The notes below the pieces were generated by a model, which was not told the DNA's origin, made no database searches, and saw nothing but the letters and a program-made list of their open reading frames with translations. The position numbers were made by a program, and so were the translations under genes. A DNA stretch of 64,000 nucleotides from Synechococcus sp. CC9605 (lineage in GTDB: Bacteria > Cyanobacteriota > Cyanobacteriia > PCC-6307 > Cyanobiaceae), in assembly GCF_000012625.1 (NCBI RefSeq), contig NC_007516.1, positions 1,550,001 to 1,614,000 of the forward strand. Reading direction: 5' to 3'. Position 1 is the stretch's first letter. Every line of letters begins with the position of its first letter. Below are positions 52,219-61,258 of the stretch, in pieces.

Positions 52219-53190
52219 TTGAGGCTCATCCGTCCTCAGAAAAGAGTCGATCTGAAAGCTTTGCTAAGGCAGACGACGGTGCAGCGCATCTGCGGCCAGG
52301 CCTTTGTGTGGTTTGGAGTCGTGATTCTTGGAGTGTCTCTTTATAAATTCATCAGTGCTTTCTGGACTGAGGCCTCCCCTTGGCCCGAGTTGCAATTTGG
52401 GGCTGCAGGTTTGATCGTGGTTGCGGCAGGACGCGGATTTCGAAACTCAGCATTTATAACGACACTGCTTTCAGAAAACAGCCATTCAGCACGAGCACGA
52501 CGATCCTTTCTCATGCTTGCTCTCGCATCCTTCATCATGGGCTGCGTTGTTTTACTTAAACTTTCCGTACAAGACATCTATCGCTACAAACGCTTGCTTG
52601 GAGAAGGAGGAATCCTTGAATATTTGCAAGCTCTGATTCTCTTTACATCCGCGTGGATATCGTGGCTCATCTCCAAAGATCTACGCAAGCGCTTGTTCAT
52701 GCGCCTACATTCAGTGGTTTACGCGATCATTTCCTTCGTAATGCTGTTTGTGGGCCTGGAAGAGATTGCCTGGGGACAAATCCTGTTCGGGTGGAAAACA
52801 CCTGAGAACATCGCTGCAGTTAACGCCCAAAACCAGACAACCCTCCACAACCTTGAATTCTTTCAGAATTACCTCGACCTCAATCTTTTCTTGGTCTCGG
52901 TCGTGCTTTTGGTGTTAGTGCTGTGGAGACCTTCAGTTCGATGAAAACGAATAACAACCCTCGATACAGATCAGATTTCCAACGGAAACTTCCTCATACC
53001 GAGATACTTCTGGCCCCTCTTCCTCTGCGCTGCATTTCTGTCTTTCTTTGTGGCGACAGAGTCGGGAACTGCACTTGTCATCAATATTGATCAGGAGTGG
53101 GCAGAGTTACTTCTCTACCTGGCTGCAGGTCTGAACTTATTGAGAACCTACATTCTTCTTGGCTTCGCACAACCGCGACCAAACCACTGA
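52219..53190 (+). pseudogene. Multi-pass membrane protein interrupted by TGA
   Basis: TTG 52219 opens a 241-codon frame with five or six hydrophobic segments and a conserved GLEEIAWGQILFGWKTPE motif. After TGA at 52942 the same frame stays open to 53188 and encodes more membrane segments (FWPLFLCAAFLSFFVATESG; LLLYLAAGLNLLRTYILL). The whole 323-codon frame looks like one protein cut by a nonsense codon. Confidence 0.65.
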
Positions 53191-53631
53191 ACAAATGCTA
53201 ATTGCGGCCGGCCTCGGCCTTAGACATCTCCAGGCAAGGGTTACAGGTGCAGATGCACAGCTGACCTGATCCAGCCGCAGCGGGCTTGATCCACGAGTCA
53301 CCAAGGGTATAAATCGTTCGGTGCAGACAAAAAACCGCCCCATCTCTGAGTCGGCTCAATAGCCAAGGCAATCCCCATCACCCGGCGATCTGCACCAACC
53401 CTTGATGCAATATAAAAATAATACTCACCCAACACCAGATGTAGTGGACGTCAACACTCACTTAAGACTCTGGTAAACATGCGTGAAGAGTTCGAATCGT
53501 GCAACAGGGGCACTGCATCTAGTGCTTGGAAGCCTTAGCCAGCTTCATCACCAAAATTTCGAATCACGCACGCAACAAGCCTGGCGTGAAGGAAACACCA
53601 CATCTGGAGTAAGAGGCCTAAAAACCTCGGC

Positions 53632-53850
53632 ATGGAGATGCTTCATGCTGAAGACATCCTTAAGGGAGAAGCCATGATTTCTGGCCCATCCTGCCCACTG
53701 CACTTGGGAGTTCTGGACAGTCCGGACTATTGGACTGATGACGCACTGATGTCTGCAGTGCGTCCATTGAATCCAGAGGAACTGCACAACCTGGCCATCG
53801 GATCTCAGCAACAAAGGACTCGAGAACGCGGTCTTCGCACCACCCCCTGA
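53632..53850 (+). CDS. Hypothetical protein
   Basis: The 72-aa frame (MISGPSCPLHLGVLDSPDYW; LMSAVRPLNPEELHNLAIGS) has moderate coding character. The 53191-53631 stretch holds nothing convincing. Confidence 0.4.
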   Translation: MEMLHAEDILKGEAMISGPSCPLHLGVLDSPDYWTDDALMSAVRPLNPEELHNLAIGSQQQRTRERGLRTTP

Positions 53851-54117
53851 TCAACTGCGGCGGCTGAACCCAGCCAGGAGTTGATGGAACGGCTCGAGCA
53901 ACCTGTCGAACCAGGCGCCTGAGCGTCGACCAGCAGGCCGCTGCAATGCCGAGGCATGCAGCATCGGCCCGCTCGGGCCATACCCCTCAAAGGCAATCAA
54001 GGCGTCTTGAGCTCCCTGCAGCTCCTGGTCGATTCGACAGGAGGAGAAGCGGCTGTGGGCTCGGTTTCGCGACGTTGACATGTCCGGAGCGGATGCACCT
54101 ACCTCCGGTCTGGCCAC
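53851..54117 (-). CDS. Hypothetical protein
   Basis: The 88-aa frame ends in ASALQRPAGRRSGAWFDRLL and FHQLLAGFSRRS. Weak support; the start is uncertain. Confidence 0.3.
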   Translation of the reverse strand: MARPEVGASAPDMSTSRNRAHSRFSSCRIDQELQGAQDALIAFEGYGPSGPMLHASALQRPAGRRSGAWFDRLLEPFHQLLAGFSRRS

Positions 54118-54225
54118 GGACCGAGCTGTTTGGCAGCAGTTGGTGATGCCTCTTAGGAAGCCAAAGCGCCACCCATTTACAAACCGTTACAAGAGCCTTA
54201 ACATTTTGAAATCTTCAGTCAAGCG

Positions 54226-54423
54226 ATGGCTTCTTCCACCCCCAACGACGACTGGTTCCAGAGCGCTGCAGCAGCTCAAATTCGCAACGAGCGTTTCGAG
54301 CGGGCAGAGCTCCTCAATGGCCGTGCCGCCATGATCGGCTTTGTGGTGGGCGTGCTGACGGAAGCCCTGACGGGGCACGGGATCGTCAGCCAGATCACCT
54401 TTGGTCTGTTCGGCTGCAATTGA
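54226..54423 (+). CDS. hli: High-light-inducible protein (HLIP)
   Basis: The 65-aa product has the chlorophyll-binding single helix ERAELLNGRAAMIGFVVGVL with the ExxNGRxAM core typical of HLIPs. These thylakoid proteins bind chlorophyll and carotenoid and protect photosystems under high light. Full length for the family. Diagnostic for cyanobacteria. Confidence 0.95.
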   Translation: MASSTPNDDWFQSAAAAQIRNERFERAELLNGRAAMIGFVVGVLTEALTGHGIVSQITFGLFGCN

Positions 54424-54577
54424 ATCGGTCAGCTGCCAATGGGTTGAGGTGTGCGACTGAACCCTGCACTCGAGGCGCATTGGAAGTTCACAAGCTCTGA
54501 CAAGACTCTTTTTTTGGGTGAAACGCTTGATGTTGCAGGCGTTTCGCGATAATAGGTTATGAATCGGTTATGAATAG

Positions 54578-54736
54578 ATGAAGACAAGCACCGCCCATTC
54601 GCGTCTCGAGTCCCTCCAGCTCGCAGCTGAGGAGTGCTTAACCCGTGTTGAAGCCCAGAAGATTCTTAAGAAAGCCGACAAGGCTCACGCCAAGCTCGAG
54701 TCTTCTGCAGCCCCCTTCCACCGTCCAAAGAACTGA
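54578..54736 (+). CDS. Small helical protein
   Basis: The 52-aa product (MKTSTAHSRLESLQLAAEEC; AQKILKKADKAHAKLE) is helical and basic. Unknown. Confidence 0.5.
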   Translation: MKTSTAHSRLESLQLAAEECLTRVEAQKILKKADKAHAKLESSAAPFHRPKN

Positions 54737-54818
54737 GCAAGCCACTCAGGTCCACAGAAGACGAACAGATAACTCCCCTTGGACGTGATCAGGAGTGAGT
54801 CCACTCACTCCAAATTCC

Positions 54819-55301
54819 TCAAATCAAATCGGGATGTTCGGGATCCCCTTTGAAGGGTCCCTGGATCCATGGGGTGACCCAGCCGCCATAAAACTCGCCG
54901 GGTTGAGCCAGAACGTCCTCTCCATCCAACCTGCAGCGATCCACGCGACGGGGATAAACACTGATCCAGCTGGCCAAAAGAGAAAAGGCTTCCGTTGGCT
55001 TGGGGTAACTCCAGCCTGCGCGAACACGGCGATCGGTGCCATCAACAGCACTCACATCCCAGTAGGACGCCACTCCTTTCCACTCACAGAACGAAGGTCG
55101 TCCCGTTGAGGGGTGGAGCGTTCCAGGTTGAAACGCTGAAGGGTGCAGATAAATCGTGGGCGGATGGAAGGTTTCACAAACGCGCACGTAGCGCTGATCA
55201 TGGGCGATCGCCTGTCCTGCAATCCAGATCTCCACAGAACCGGACACCAGCTCAATCAGAGGAGGACGGGGATAGCTCGCAACATCTTCAACAGATCTCA
55301 T
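54819..55301 (-). CDS. DUF427 family protein, long form
   Basis: The 160-aa protein contains PPLIELVSGSVEIWIAGQAI, TFHPPTIYLHPSAF and FCEWKGVASYWDV, the DUF427 pattern, followed by a C-terminal extension with GGWVTPWIQGPFKG. It starts just after the stop of 55305, in one operon. Confidence 0.85.
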   Translation of the reverse strand: MRSVEDVASYPRPPLIELVSGSVEIWIAGQAIAHDQRYVRVCETFHPPTIYLHPSAFQPGTLHPSTGRPSFCEWKGVASYWDVSAVDGTDRRVRAGWSYPKPTEAFSLLASWISVYPRRVDRCRLDGEDVLAQPGEFYGGWVTPWIQGPFKGDPEHPDLI

Positions 55302-55304
55302 GAA

Positions 55305-55703
55305 TCAACCCATATCGAGCAGGTAGTGCATGACGGCAACCCGATGTGACAAAGCAATGCCTTCGGGGGAGTCGGGGCCGATCAACGCCTCGGGGACACG
55401 ATGAATGCGAGTGATGGGTTTGATCTCATAGGCCGTCCCTTCGGGGGCACCGGTGCCGCGACTGCGGTCCCAGATCCCGCTGGCGTCACCCTTGTAGTGC
55501 CCCGACACCTGCGACAGGTGCGCATAGACGTTGGGCCCCATGCGGCAGACCACGATGGCCAGACAGGCATCGAAATCGTCGGACGAGAACACATTGATCC
55601 CATCACGGACAGCGCGTTCGTCAACCCCGAGAACCATGTCCTCGAGAGCTGTTTCACCCGTCAACTGCCAGCAACGGATGGTGACGGCGTCGTGTTGACT
55701 CAC
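55305..55703 (-). CDS. Conserved hypothetical protein
   Basis: GTG 55703 overlaps the stop of the upstream small gene. The 132-aa product (GINVFSSDDFDACLAIVVCR; GTAYEIKPITRIHRVPEALI) is not recognised. In operon with the DUF427 gene. Confidence 0.55.
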   Translation of the reverse strand: MSQHDAVTIRCWQLTGETALEDMVLGVDERAVRDGINVFSSDDFDACLAIVVCRMGPNVYAHLSQVSGHYKGDASGIWDRSRGTGAPEGTAYEIKPITRIHRVPEALIGPDSPEGIALSHRVAVMHYLLDMG

Positions 55704-55825
55704 TTTCTGCGGGTTAAGTCGCCGAAATCATCGTCGTTGGGCTGCAGGAACTGCCAAACAACAGGGACTGTGAGGGCGACCGTTAGGCCAATGGTGACCC
55801 AAATCGCTGTTGTGTAATCACCCAT
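55700..55825 (-). CDS. Small single-pass membrane protein
   Basis: 41 aa: MGDYTTAIWVTIGLTVALTV, then PVVWQF and an acidic tail. Its TGA overlaps the GTG of 55305-55703. The 55826-56084 stretch has no convincing gene. Confidence 0.55.
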   Translation of the reverse strand: MGDYTTAIWVTIGLTVALTVPVVWQFLQPNDDDFGDLTRRK

Positions 55826-56084
55826 GCCATGTCCCCAACCCCGTGGACCTTAACCAGTCCGGGTTGAAGAGGCAGCGAACACCCGAGTCACACCTGGACA
55901 TGCCTTTGCCACAACCTGCTCATCCTTTGCAGGGCCGCTGCCAGCACACTTGATTTGGGGGACGAGACACCCCTCACACACGGACCAAGGGCTTCCGGAA
56001 CACCTGGAGGCCCTTTTCAATAAGCCTTGATGAGTCCAGCACGCCTCACCATGAGACAATTAAGCAATCCTTAAGGACTGCTGA

Positions 56085-56336
56085 ATGGGTCACTTCGCTA
56101 AGCAGCTCAGCGCGCAGGAAATCAAGCAGGGCTACTCCCTGCTCAACTTGATGGAACATCTCGACCGCGAGATGGATCTGCTCAATCAGCAGCGAATCCG
56201 CGTCGGGCCAACAACCCAGGAAGGGCAGCGACTCACCCAGATCAAGCTGAGCCATTTGCGCAAACTGCAGAGCTGCATTAGCGAACTGGACACCAGTGGC
56301 TTCAACGACTGGTTGCTGCACCAGCAGCCTGCATAA
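56085..56336 (+). CDS. Helical protein whose 3' end is duplicated at 60277
   Basis: The 83-aa product is helical (MGHFAKQLSAQEIKQGYSLL; TQIKLSHLRKLQSCISELD) and ends DWLLHQQPA. The last codons (56313-56332) recur at 60277-60296 with synonymous changes, so this gene is probably the insertion target of the following island. Confidence 0.65.
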   Translation: MGHFAKQLSAQEIKQGYSLLNLMEHLDREMDLLNQQRIRVGPTTQEGQRLTQIKLSHLRKLQSCISELDTSGFNDWLLHQQPA

Positions 56337-56522
56337 CAAGGCCAACACTGGGACTCTCCAGCCCAAAACTCATATTTCGCAGTATTTCTGCGTCATCAGC
56401 TGTCGGCAGGTGTCAGTAGCAAGGAAAACACCTCACTCAAGCCTGCCGAAATTGGAAACCCGTGGATCACGTCGAAACCGGCCACGCCGTCGCTTCTTAA
56501 GAACGAATGTTGCCGTAAGCGC

Positions 56523-56738
56523 CTATCCGACCAGATGGTCGTCATCAGTCAGCACCGCTTTCCCATTTGAGAGTCTCAGGACTTCACCGGAGTCGCCGGT
56601 ACTTTGGTACGTGACTCGATAGAGCCCGTAGGTACTCAAAGATTGGATGCGAGCATTTATGAATGCCTTGAACTCAGTCTTGAAGCACTGCTCCTTAATC
56701 CAAGTCTCTTGTCCATCACTTCGTTCGACGCAGAACAT
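56523..56738 (-). CDS. Small protein, paralogue of 56848
   Basis: MFCVERSDGQETWIKEQCFK, TEFKAFINARIQS and YRVTYQSTGDSGEV match the neighbour in order and spacing. A one-strand/one-helix domain with two or three Cys. Unknown. Confidence 0.5.
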   Translation of the reverse strand: MFCVERSDGQETWIKEQCFKTEFKAFINARIQSLSTYGLYRVTYQSTGDSGEVLRLSNGKAVLTDDDHLVG

Positions 56739-56847
56739 GCTCTGTATCAAGCTGAACGTATCTTGATGAGATCATTGCGGCTCGCCAGCTTTCTCAACGA
56801 GAGCTTTGGAATCGTGTTGCACTTTGCGACTGGAAGTCCGGCAGTGC

Positions 56848-57036
56848 TTAAACAGCGGAGCCTTTGTCCTTCTCGACGACAACAACCACCTCGCTGGTTG
56901 CCTTACGGACAACTCTGTAGTTGCATCCTTTCACCTTCGACATCACCCTTGCTCGGACAAAAGCTCTTAGCTCTGTCTTGAAGCACAGGTCCTGAATCCA
57001 TTGACCAGGGCCAGCCTCTTGATGGATGCAATACAC
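56848..57036 (-). CDS. Small protein, paralogue of 56523
   Basis: MYCIHQEAGPGQWIQDLCFK, TELRAFVRARVMS and YRVVRKATSEVVVVVEKDKG. A tandem duplicate of the 56523 gene in the second island. Confidence 0.5.
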   Translation of the reverse strand: MYCIHQEAGPGQWIQDLCFKTELRAFVRARVMSKVKGCNYRVVRKATSEVVVVVEKDKGSAV

Positions 57037-57263
57037 AGCAATGTTGGTTCACCTAACTTCGTGCTATCACAGCCAGGACATGTCCGACCACATCCGGACA
57101 CTACTGGCCATTTCGCTGAAAAGCCCTGCGGTGGCAAGCTCTAGACACCTCGGACACTATTGACTCTCCTTTTTATAAGAGAGAAAAAGTTAGAGAGTTA
57201 AGGAGCGGTTTAATCACCATTCACCACCCAGGGTTGAACGGCCTGAAATTTCGGCAAAGCACC

Positions 57264-57308
57264 TACGCAATCAGCAGGGGTTAGGAGTTCGAGTCTCCTT
57301 GACTCCAC
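57264..57308 (+). tRNA. tRNA-like 3' fragment, perhaps tRNA-Ala relic
   Basis: AGGAGTTCGAGTCTCCT forms a perfect T-arm and is followed by an acceptor-like TGACTCCA. The 5' half is missing. From memory the sequence resembles the 3' half of a Synechococcus tRNA-Ala(GGC). It is probably an old attachment-site remnant, not a working tRNA. Confidence 0.4.
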
Positions 57309-57628
57309 TAGGTTTTTACCAATTGGAACATCCCGAGTCGAACAAAAGCTAAAGCAAACCAGCTCTAGCGATCTTTTTTTTTCTAACTCCACCCATATGG
57401 ACTCCAGGATTAAATCCCGATGGAGTAGGTGCAGCCCTGCGCCCATTAATGCAGCGGCCTCGGCCAGGTTGTGTTCAGCGATGAAGGCGCAGCAGCGTGC
57501 AACCGACAAATGATCTACCCACATCAATGGTCGTGCTAATCAGGTCAGTCTGCCGAGGGTTTTAGGCAGACTCCACCCCATGCCGAATAGGGACCTCAGC
57601 CACCACTAACCACCTGAGAAGCCCGGGT

Positions 57629-58042
57629 GTGTTGACCCGAACTTTTTGTCTCTCTGGACTTGACGCAATATGGGCCGTAACCGTAGACAGACCTGCAGTG
57701 GGTGACGCTGCGAAACGTGATCGATTTTTAGGCGCAAATGTCGTCCCCAATACCGCAATCCTTGACCAGCAGGGAGATATTTTTCCTAAGCGGCTGGGTC
57801 AGGCAGACCAATACGCGAGAATCACTTGCCTAACCAGTCAAATGAGCCGAAGAGGAATCCACCCGCTGTTTATGGGTCTAGATAAGCCAAAGCGCACAAC
57901 ACATTTCGCTGTACAGCAAGATCTGAATGGTTACGAGTCCGCTCAGAGAAAGCGGTTTCTACGGTCGAAAATAGAAGAGGAAAAGCAAGCCGCAGCAGCG
58001 GGGCGCCGACACCTTCTCAGGCTGGAACGCCAAGCAGCGTGA
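57629..58042 (+). CDS. Hypothetical protein
   Basis: The 137-aa frame has a plausible helical basic C-terminus (RKRFLRSKIEEEKQAAAAGR) but a weak N-terminus. Low support. Confidence 0.3.
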   Translation: MLTRTFCLSGLDAIWAVTVDRPAVGDAAKRDRFLGANVVPNTAILDQQGDIFPKRLGQADQYARITCLTSQMSRRGIHPLFMGLDKPKRTTHFAVQQDLNGYESAQRKRFLRSKIEEEKQAAAAGRRHLLRLERQAA

Positions 58043-58068
58043 TTGAACTGGCTGACGAGGGCAAACAA

Positions 58069-58461
58069 CTATTGCTGCTCGTCTCCTAAGCGTTGTCGGT
58101 GCAGGGGAAGAGCCCACCAGATGAAGGCTTCCTTTTTGCTAATGATGCCTTCGTTGGCACATGCAATGTCAGCATCATTCCTGTCAGCCCAAGTAACAGT
58201 TTCCAAGCTCTCAAGCTTGGTGTATTCGCAATAGCAGTGCGCTGTGGCCAGATCTTCCATTAGTTCTGCAACTTCTCCCCACATGGTCATCTGGATGTCC
58301 ATGCAGGATTGGTGAAACTCTGAATACTTGGCAAGAGTTTTTGTTTTTGACTGATCGGTAGGAACTTCCATTTTTTCCTCTGCCTCAAAGCCCCTCCCAT
58401 CAAAGGCAATGGCTGGGTCTGCTAAGACTACTGGGACCAGGAGCAGTAGTAGCCGTTTCAA
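58069..58461 (-). CDS. Secreted SKTKTLAKYSEF-family protein, second copy
   Basis: TTG 58461 is preferred because it puts a signal peptide (KRLLLLLVPVVLADPAIA) at the N-terminus, as in the paralogue at 40991. The mature part keeps QSCMDIQMTMW, HCYCEY and WWALPLHRQRL. Four conserved Cys. Confidence 0.6.
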   Translation of the reverse strand: MKRLLLLLVPVVLADPAIAFDGRGFEAEEKMEVPTDQSKTKTLAKYSEFHQSCMDIQMTMWGEVAELMEDLATAHCYCEYTKLESLETVTWADRNDADIACANEGIISKKEAFIWWALPLHRQRLGDEQQ

Positions 58462-58609
58462 GTCCAATGGCTCGGGATACCAAACAGTCTGGCTAGGAAT
58501 TGAACTTTGCCCAACAAGGGCTGCAGCTTTACAAGGCGTCAGAGACGGATAGAGGGACACCGCCCTCCGCATGAACTACAGCGGCAACACCAAGAAGACT
58601 TACTGAAAT

Positions 58610-58762
58610 TCAATTCTTGAACTTATCGAGTTCTGCCTTCATCGCAGTGAGGCCTTCCTCCAACTGGGAGTAGTTGTCTGGGTCCTCTTCCCACGTCTCT
58701 ATCAGCTTCTGGGCTGTCTTGATGAAGCCCTTTATCTCATCACAAGCCCCGAGAAGGTCCAT
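58610..58762 (-). CDS. MDLL-family helical protein, second copy
   Basis: The 50-aa product (MDLLGACDEIKGFIKTAQKL, NYSQLEEGLTAMKAELDKF) is the paralogue of 39255-39398. Confidence 0.6.
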   Translation of the reverse strand: MDLLGACDEIKGFIKTAQKLIETWEEDPDNYSQLEEGLTAMKAELDKFKN

Positions 58763-58786
58763 GCTTTGAAAATGAGCTAGAGGGTT

Positions 58787-58990
58787 TTACCCCACCTTCG
58801 CCAGATGAAAGGCGATTGAGTAATGGAACGAAAACCCCGTCTCCATAACACTTAGCTCTTGTTCTACCGAGTAAAGAGTTCTTGTGATGCGGCAGTTGTT
58901 TTCACCGTCGCAAACAATGAATTGGCCGTCCTCGGTCTTTTGGATCGAGGCACCGTGAGGTGTCTCAACGATGGGGTTTGATTTCGCCAT
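58787..58990 (-). CDS. Small protein with VCD motif
   Basis: From ATG 58990 the 67-aa product (TPHGASIQKTEDGQFIVCD; YSVEQELSVMETGFSFHYS) is related to the degraded copy at 33257. Unknown function. Confidence 0.55.
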   Translation of the reverse strand: MAKSNPIVETPHGASIQKTEDGQFIVCDGENNCRITRTLYSVEQELSVMETGFSFHYSIAFHLAKVG

Positions 58991-59460
58991 GGATGAAGCC
59001 TCGACATACATGTGATGGCTAAGCTCAGCTCGTTCTGACGTATCCAAGAGCACCGACTTTGCAAACAGCAATGATGCCCGCTGTCTTAAGGGGTAAGACA
59101 CGCTGGAAGCACTGCCCACCACCTGTGCGCTGAAGAGTGAGGGAGAAGCGGGTCGAGGGAAACCCGCTGCATGCAATTACATCTCCCGATGGCGTTGCAG
59201 TGGTTGGTGCTCGCGCCAACTGAATAATCAGATGCGCGAGAACGATTCTCACTGAGTTGTTATGCCTAATTTGCTTGCTGAGAGTTCCCTTAGAAGTGGT
59301 TCAGGCGACATCAAAAGGGGTGTTCGCTAAGGCACATTTCTAGAGAAGGCAGTGGTGCCTTCAACGCGCCTGTTTGGGGAGGTGGGGTGAGGGGCCTGCC
59401 TCTTTTTATTGATGACGCAAGAAAAACAAGTGAGCTGGACTCCTGGGGTTGCTTAGTCAG

Positions 59461-59655
59461 TCAGGACTCAACGTCCAGAAGCTCAATCTCAACTTCACGC
59501 CCTTTCAGCCTATTGAGGATGTCGCGGCTGTCATCGATGGGCGATCCGTAGTACTCGAAATCCATCTGGAATTGCGGCAGGACGGATCGCAGTCCAAGGC
59601 GTTTCTGCCGAGCTAAATAACGATGAAAGCGGTTGAACGACCTTGATCGACTCAT
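59461..59655 (-). CDS. Small basic protein
   Basis: ATG 59655 is preceded by GGAGG. The 64-aa product (MSRSRSFNRFHRYLARQKRL; DILNRLKGREVEIELLDVES) is basic at the start and acidic at the end. Unknown. The 58991-59460 stretch shows no convincing gene. Confidence 0.55.
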   Translation of the reverse strand: MSRSRSFNRFHRYLARQKRLGLRSVLPQFQMDFEYYGSPIDDSRDILNRLKGREVEIELLDVES

Positions 59656-59813
59656 GGCACCTCCTTCAGTTATGTCTCAGTTGTAAGGCACCTTCAGGGT
59701 CGGGAACTGTGTTGGAACAAACCATCGGGAAAAATTGCAGCATGCATAAGAAAGAGGCGCAAGCTCTAAGAACCGACGTGGCAGAAAAGGATGGGCTGGG
59801 CTCCTGAAGCGGC

Positions 59814-59903
59814 CTAATCGCTGTACGTGATCGTGCAGCTCCAGCGTTTTTGGAACACGTAGTTGAGCTTCTTGCAGGAGGTGTCAGTCACCGTCGCTCC
59901 TTA
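59814..59903 (-). pseudogene. 3' fragment of the 35131-type secreted gene
   Basis: The minus strand reads ATVTDTSCKKLNYVFQKRW and SCTITYSD to a TAG, aligned with ASVTDTACRS and WCTVTYSD of 35131-35349. The signal-peptide part is missing; upstream sequence is the satellite left end. Confidence 0.6.
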
Positions 59904-59980
59904 GGGCACACGGCGCATTGCCTTGGCAGTCGCGACCCCTTCTGATGTATTTGAGGCAAGTGATTTTTGTGCTTCGTGGG

Positions 59981-60122
59981 CTCGCACAACACCTGAAAAG
60001 TGGTCCGCGTCACCTCCGACGCACCGACATCACATGAGGTGATGTCAGGTAGGGTCCAGTGAGATCCTGGCAGGAGAACGGCAAGGCAGAAACTTGTGCG
60101 TACATCTCTCGATGATTTGACG
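59981..60122 (-). ncRNA. Second copy of the structured left-end sequence
   Basis: Read on the minus strand this matches 14181-14328. The stem GACATCAC/GTGATGTC is fully paired and the GCGTC/GACGC stem with loop GGAGGT is kept. About 80 bp upstream on the same strand is GTGCCAAAGCGGTGCCAAA, the element 1-type repeat. It indicates an inverted satellite remnant. Confidence 0.45.
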
Positions 60123-60307
60123 GTACCTGGTGTTGTTTGCACGGCGCAACGTGTCAGGAGGAAGTCGTGCCAAAGGGATCGAATCTTCTGACGCCATTTG
60201 GCACCGCTTTGGCACATACGATCTGAGTGATTCTTCAAAACTCAGGCTTGCACTGGGGACTGGGGCGTTAGATCTGTTGCTGCACCAACAGCCTGCCTGA
60301 CCCTTGA

Positions 60308-61258
60308 ATGGGGCTGAGCCATCCCGGAAGAGACAACCCTTTGCCGCTTCCGGTCGTTTATCACCCGCATTACTCCGCGCCGCTGCCGAGCACCCATCGC
60401 TTTCCGATGGCGAAGTTCCGGCTGCTGCATCAACTCCTGCTGGAGCAGGGGGTCGTCCAGGCCGACGAGGTGCATCGGCCCTTGAGCATCGCCCGCAGAG
60501 ATCTGGAGAGCGTCCATCCCCGCACGTATCACGAAGCCTTCAGCCGTGATCACCTGAGCCGACCGGAGCAACGTCGCATCGGGCTTCCGGCCACGCGGCC
60601 TTTGGTGCAGCGCACCTGGCTAGCCGTGGGCGGCACCCTGTTGACGGCACGACTCGCTCTCCAGCGGGGCTTGGCCTCCCATCTGGCAGGCGGCACCCAC
60701 CACGCCCACCCCGGCTTCGGCAGTGGCTTCTGCATCTTCAACGACTGTGCTGTCGCCGCACGGGTGTTGCTGAGAACAGGGGAGGTGCGGCGAATTCTGA
60801 TCGTGGATCTCGATGTGCACCAAGGGGATGGTTCGGCAGCCTGCTTTCAACACGACCCCAGGGTGACCACCCTTTCGGTGCACGCCGCCAGCAATTTCCC
60901 TTTGCGCAAAGTGGACGGGGATATCGACATCCCCCTTGCCGACGGCACCAGCGACGACGACTATCTCGCTGCCATTGCCGACCGGTTGCCCGATGCCTTG
61001 GACACCATCGCGCCGGATTTGGTGCTTTACAACGCGGGCGTCGATCCCCATCGCGATGATCGGCTCGGCCGACTCGCCCTCAGCGATGCGGGGTTGAAGA
61101 TGCGCGATCGACTTGTGCTCGATGCCTGTCTGCGCCGCAGGATTGCAACCGCAACGGTGATCGGTGGTGGCTACGACGCCCTCGCTCCCCTGGTGCAGCG
61201 GCACGCCATCGTGGTGCGTGCTGCTGCCGAGCAGGCTCGCTTGTTCGACCTTCCATGA
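60308..61258 (+). CDS. Histone-deacetylase-family hydrolase
   Basis: The 316-aa protein has the arginase/deacetylase fold signatures: GGTHHAHPGFGSGFCIFND (active-site His pair), DLDVHQGDG (zinc-binding Asp-x-His), NAGVDPHRDD (zinc-binding Asp) and GGGY near the end. Bacterial members hydrolyse acetylated polyamines, acetoin-related substrates or acetyl-lysine; the substrate is unknown here. It overlaps the next gene by 4 bp (ATGA at 61255). Confidence 0.93.
   Translation: MGLSHPGRDNPLPLPVVYHPHYSAPLPSTHRFPMAKFRLLHQLLLEQGVVQADEVHRPLSIARRDLESVHPRTYHEAFSRDHLSRPEQRRIGLPATRPLVQRTWLAVGGTLLTARLALQRGLASHLAGGTHHAHPGFGSGFCIFNDCAVAARVLLRTGEVRRILIVDLDVHQGDGSAACFQHDPRVTTLSVHAASNFPLRKVDGDIDIPLADGTSDDDYLAAIADRLPDALDTIAPDLVLYNAGVDPHRDDRLGRLALSDAGLKMRDRLVLDACLRRRIATATVIGGGYDALAPLVQRHAIVVRAAAEQARLFDLP

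Larger units (their letters stand above)
56313..60296. repeat. Direct repeats bounding the second island
   Basis: TTGCTGCACCAGCAGCCTGC at 56313-56332 and TTGCTGCACCAACAGCCTGC at 60277-60296 differ at one base. Both are read as LLHQQPA before a stop, and the second is preceded by GTGALDL resembling the gene's TSGFNDW. They enclose a 3.9 kb accessory segment. Confidence 0.6.

Noticed and set aside
57210-57527. A 105-codon minus-strand frame
   Set aside because: It contains SRRLELLTPADC, a typical translation of the antisense strand of a tRNA fragment.
60252-60267. CAGTCCCCAG on the minus strand as a satellite left-end tag
   Set aside because: It lies within the duplicated C-terminal codons of the 56085-type gene (GTGALDL), so the similarity to the tRNA trailer is probably chance.
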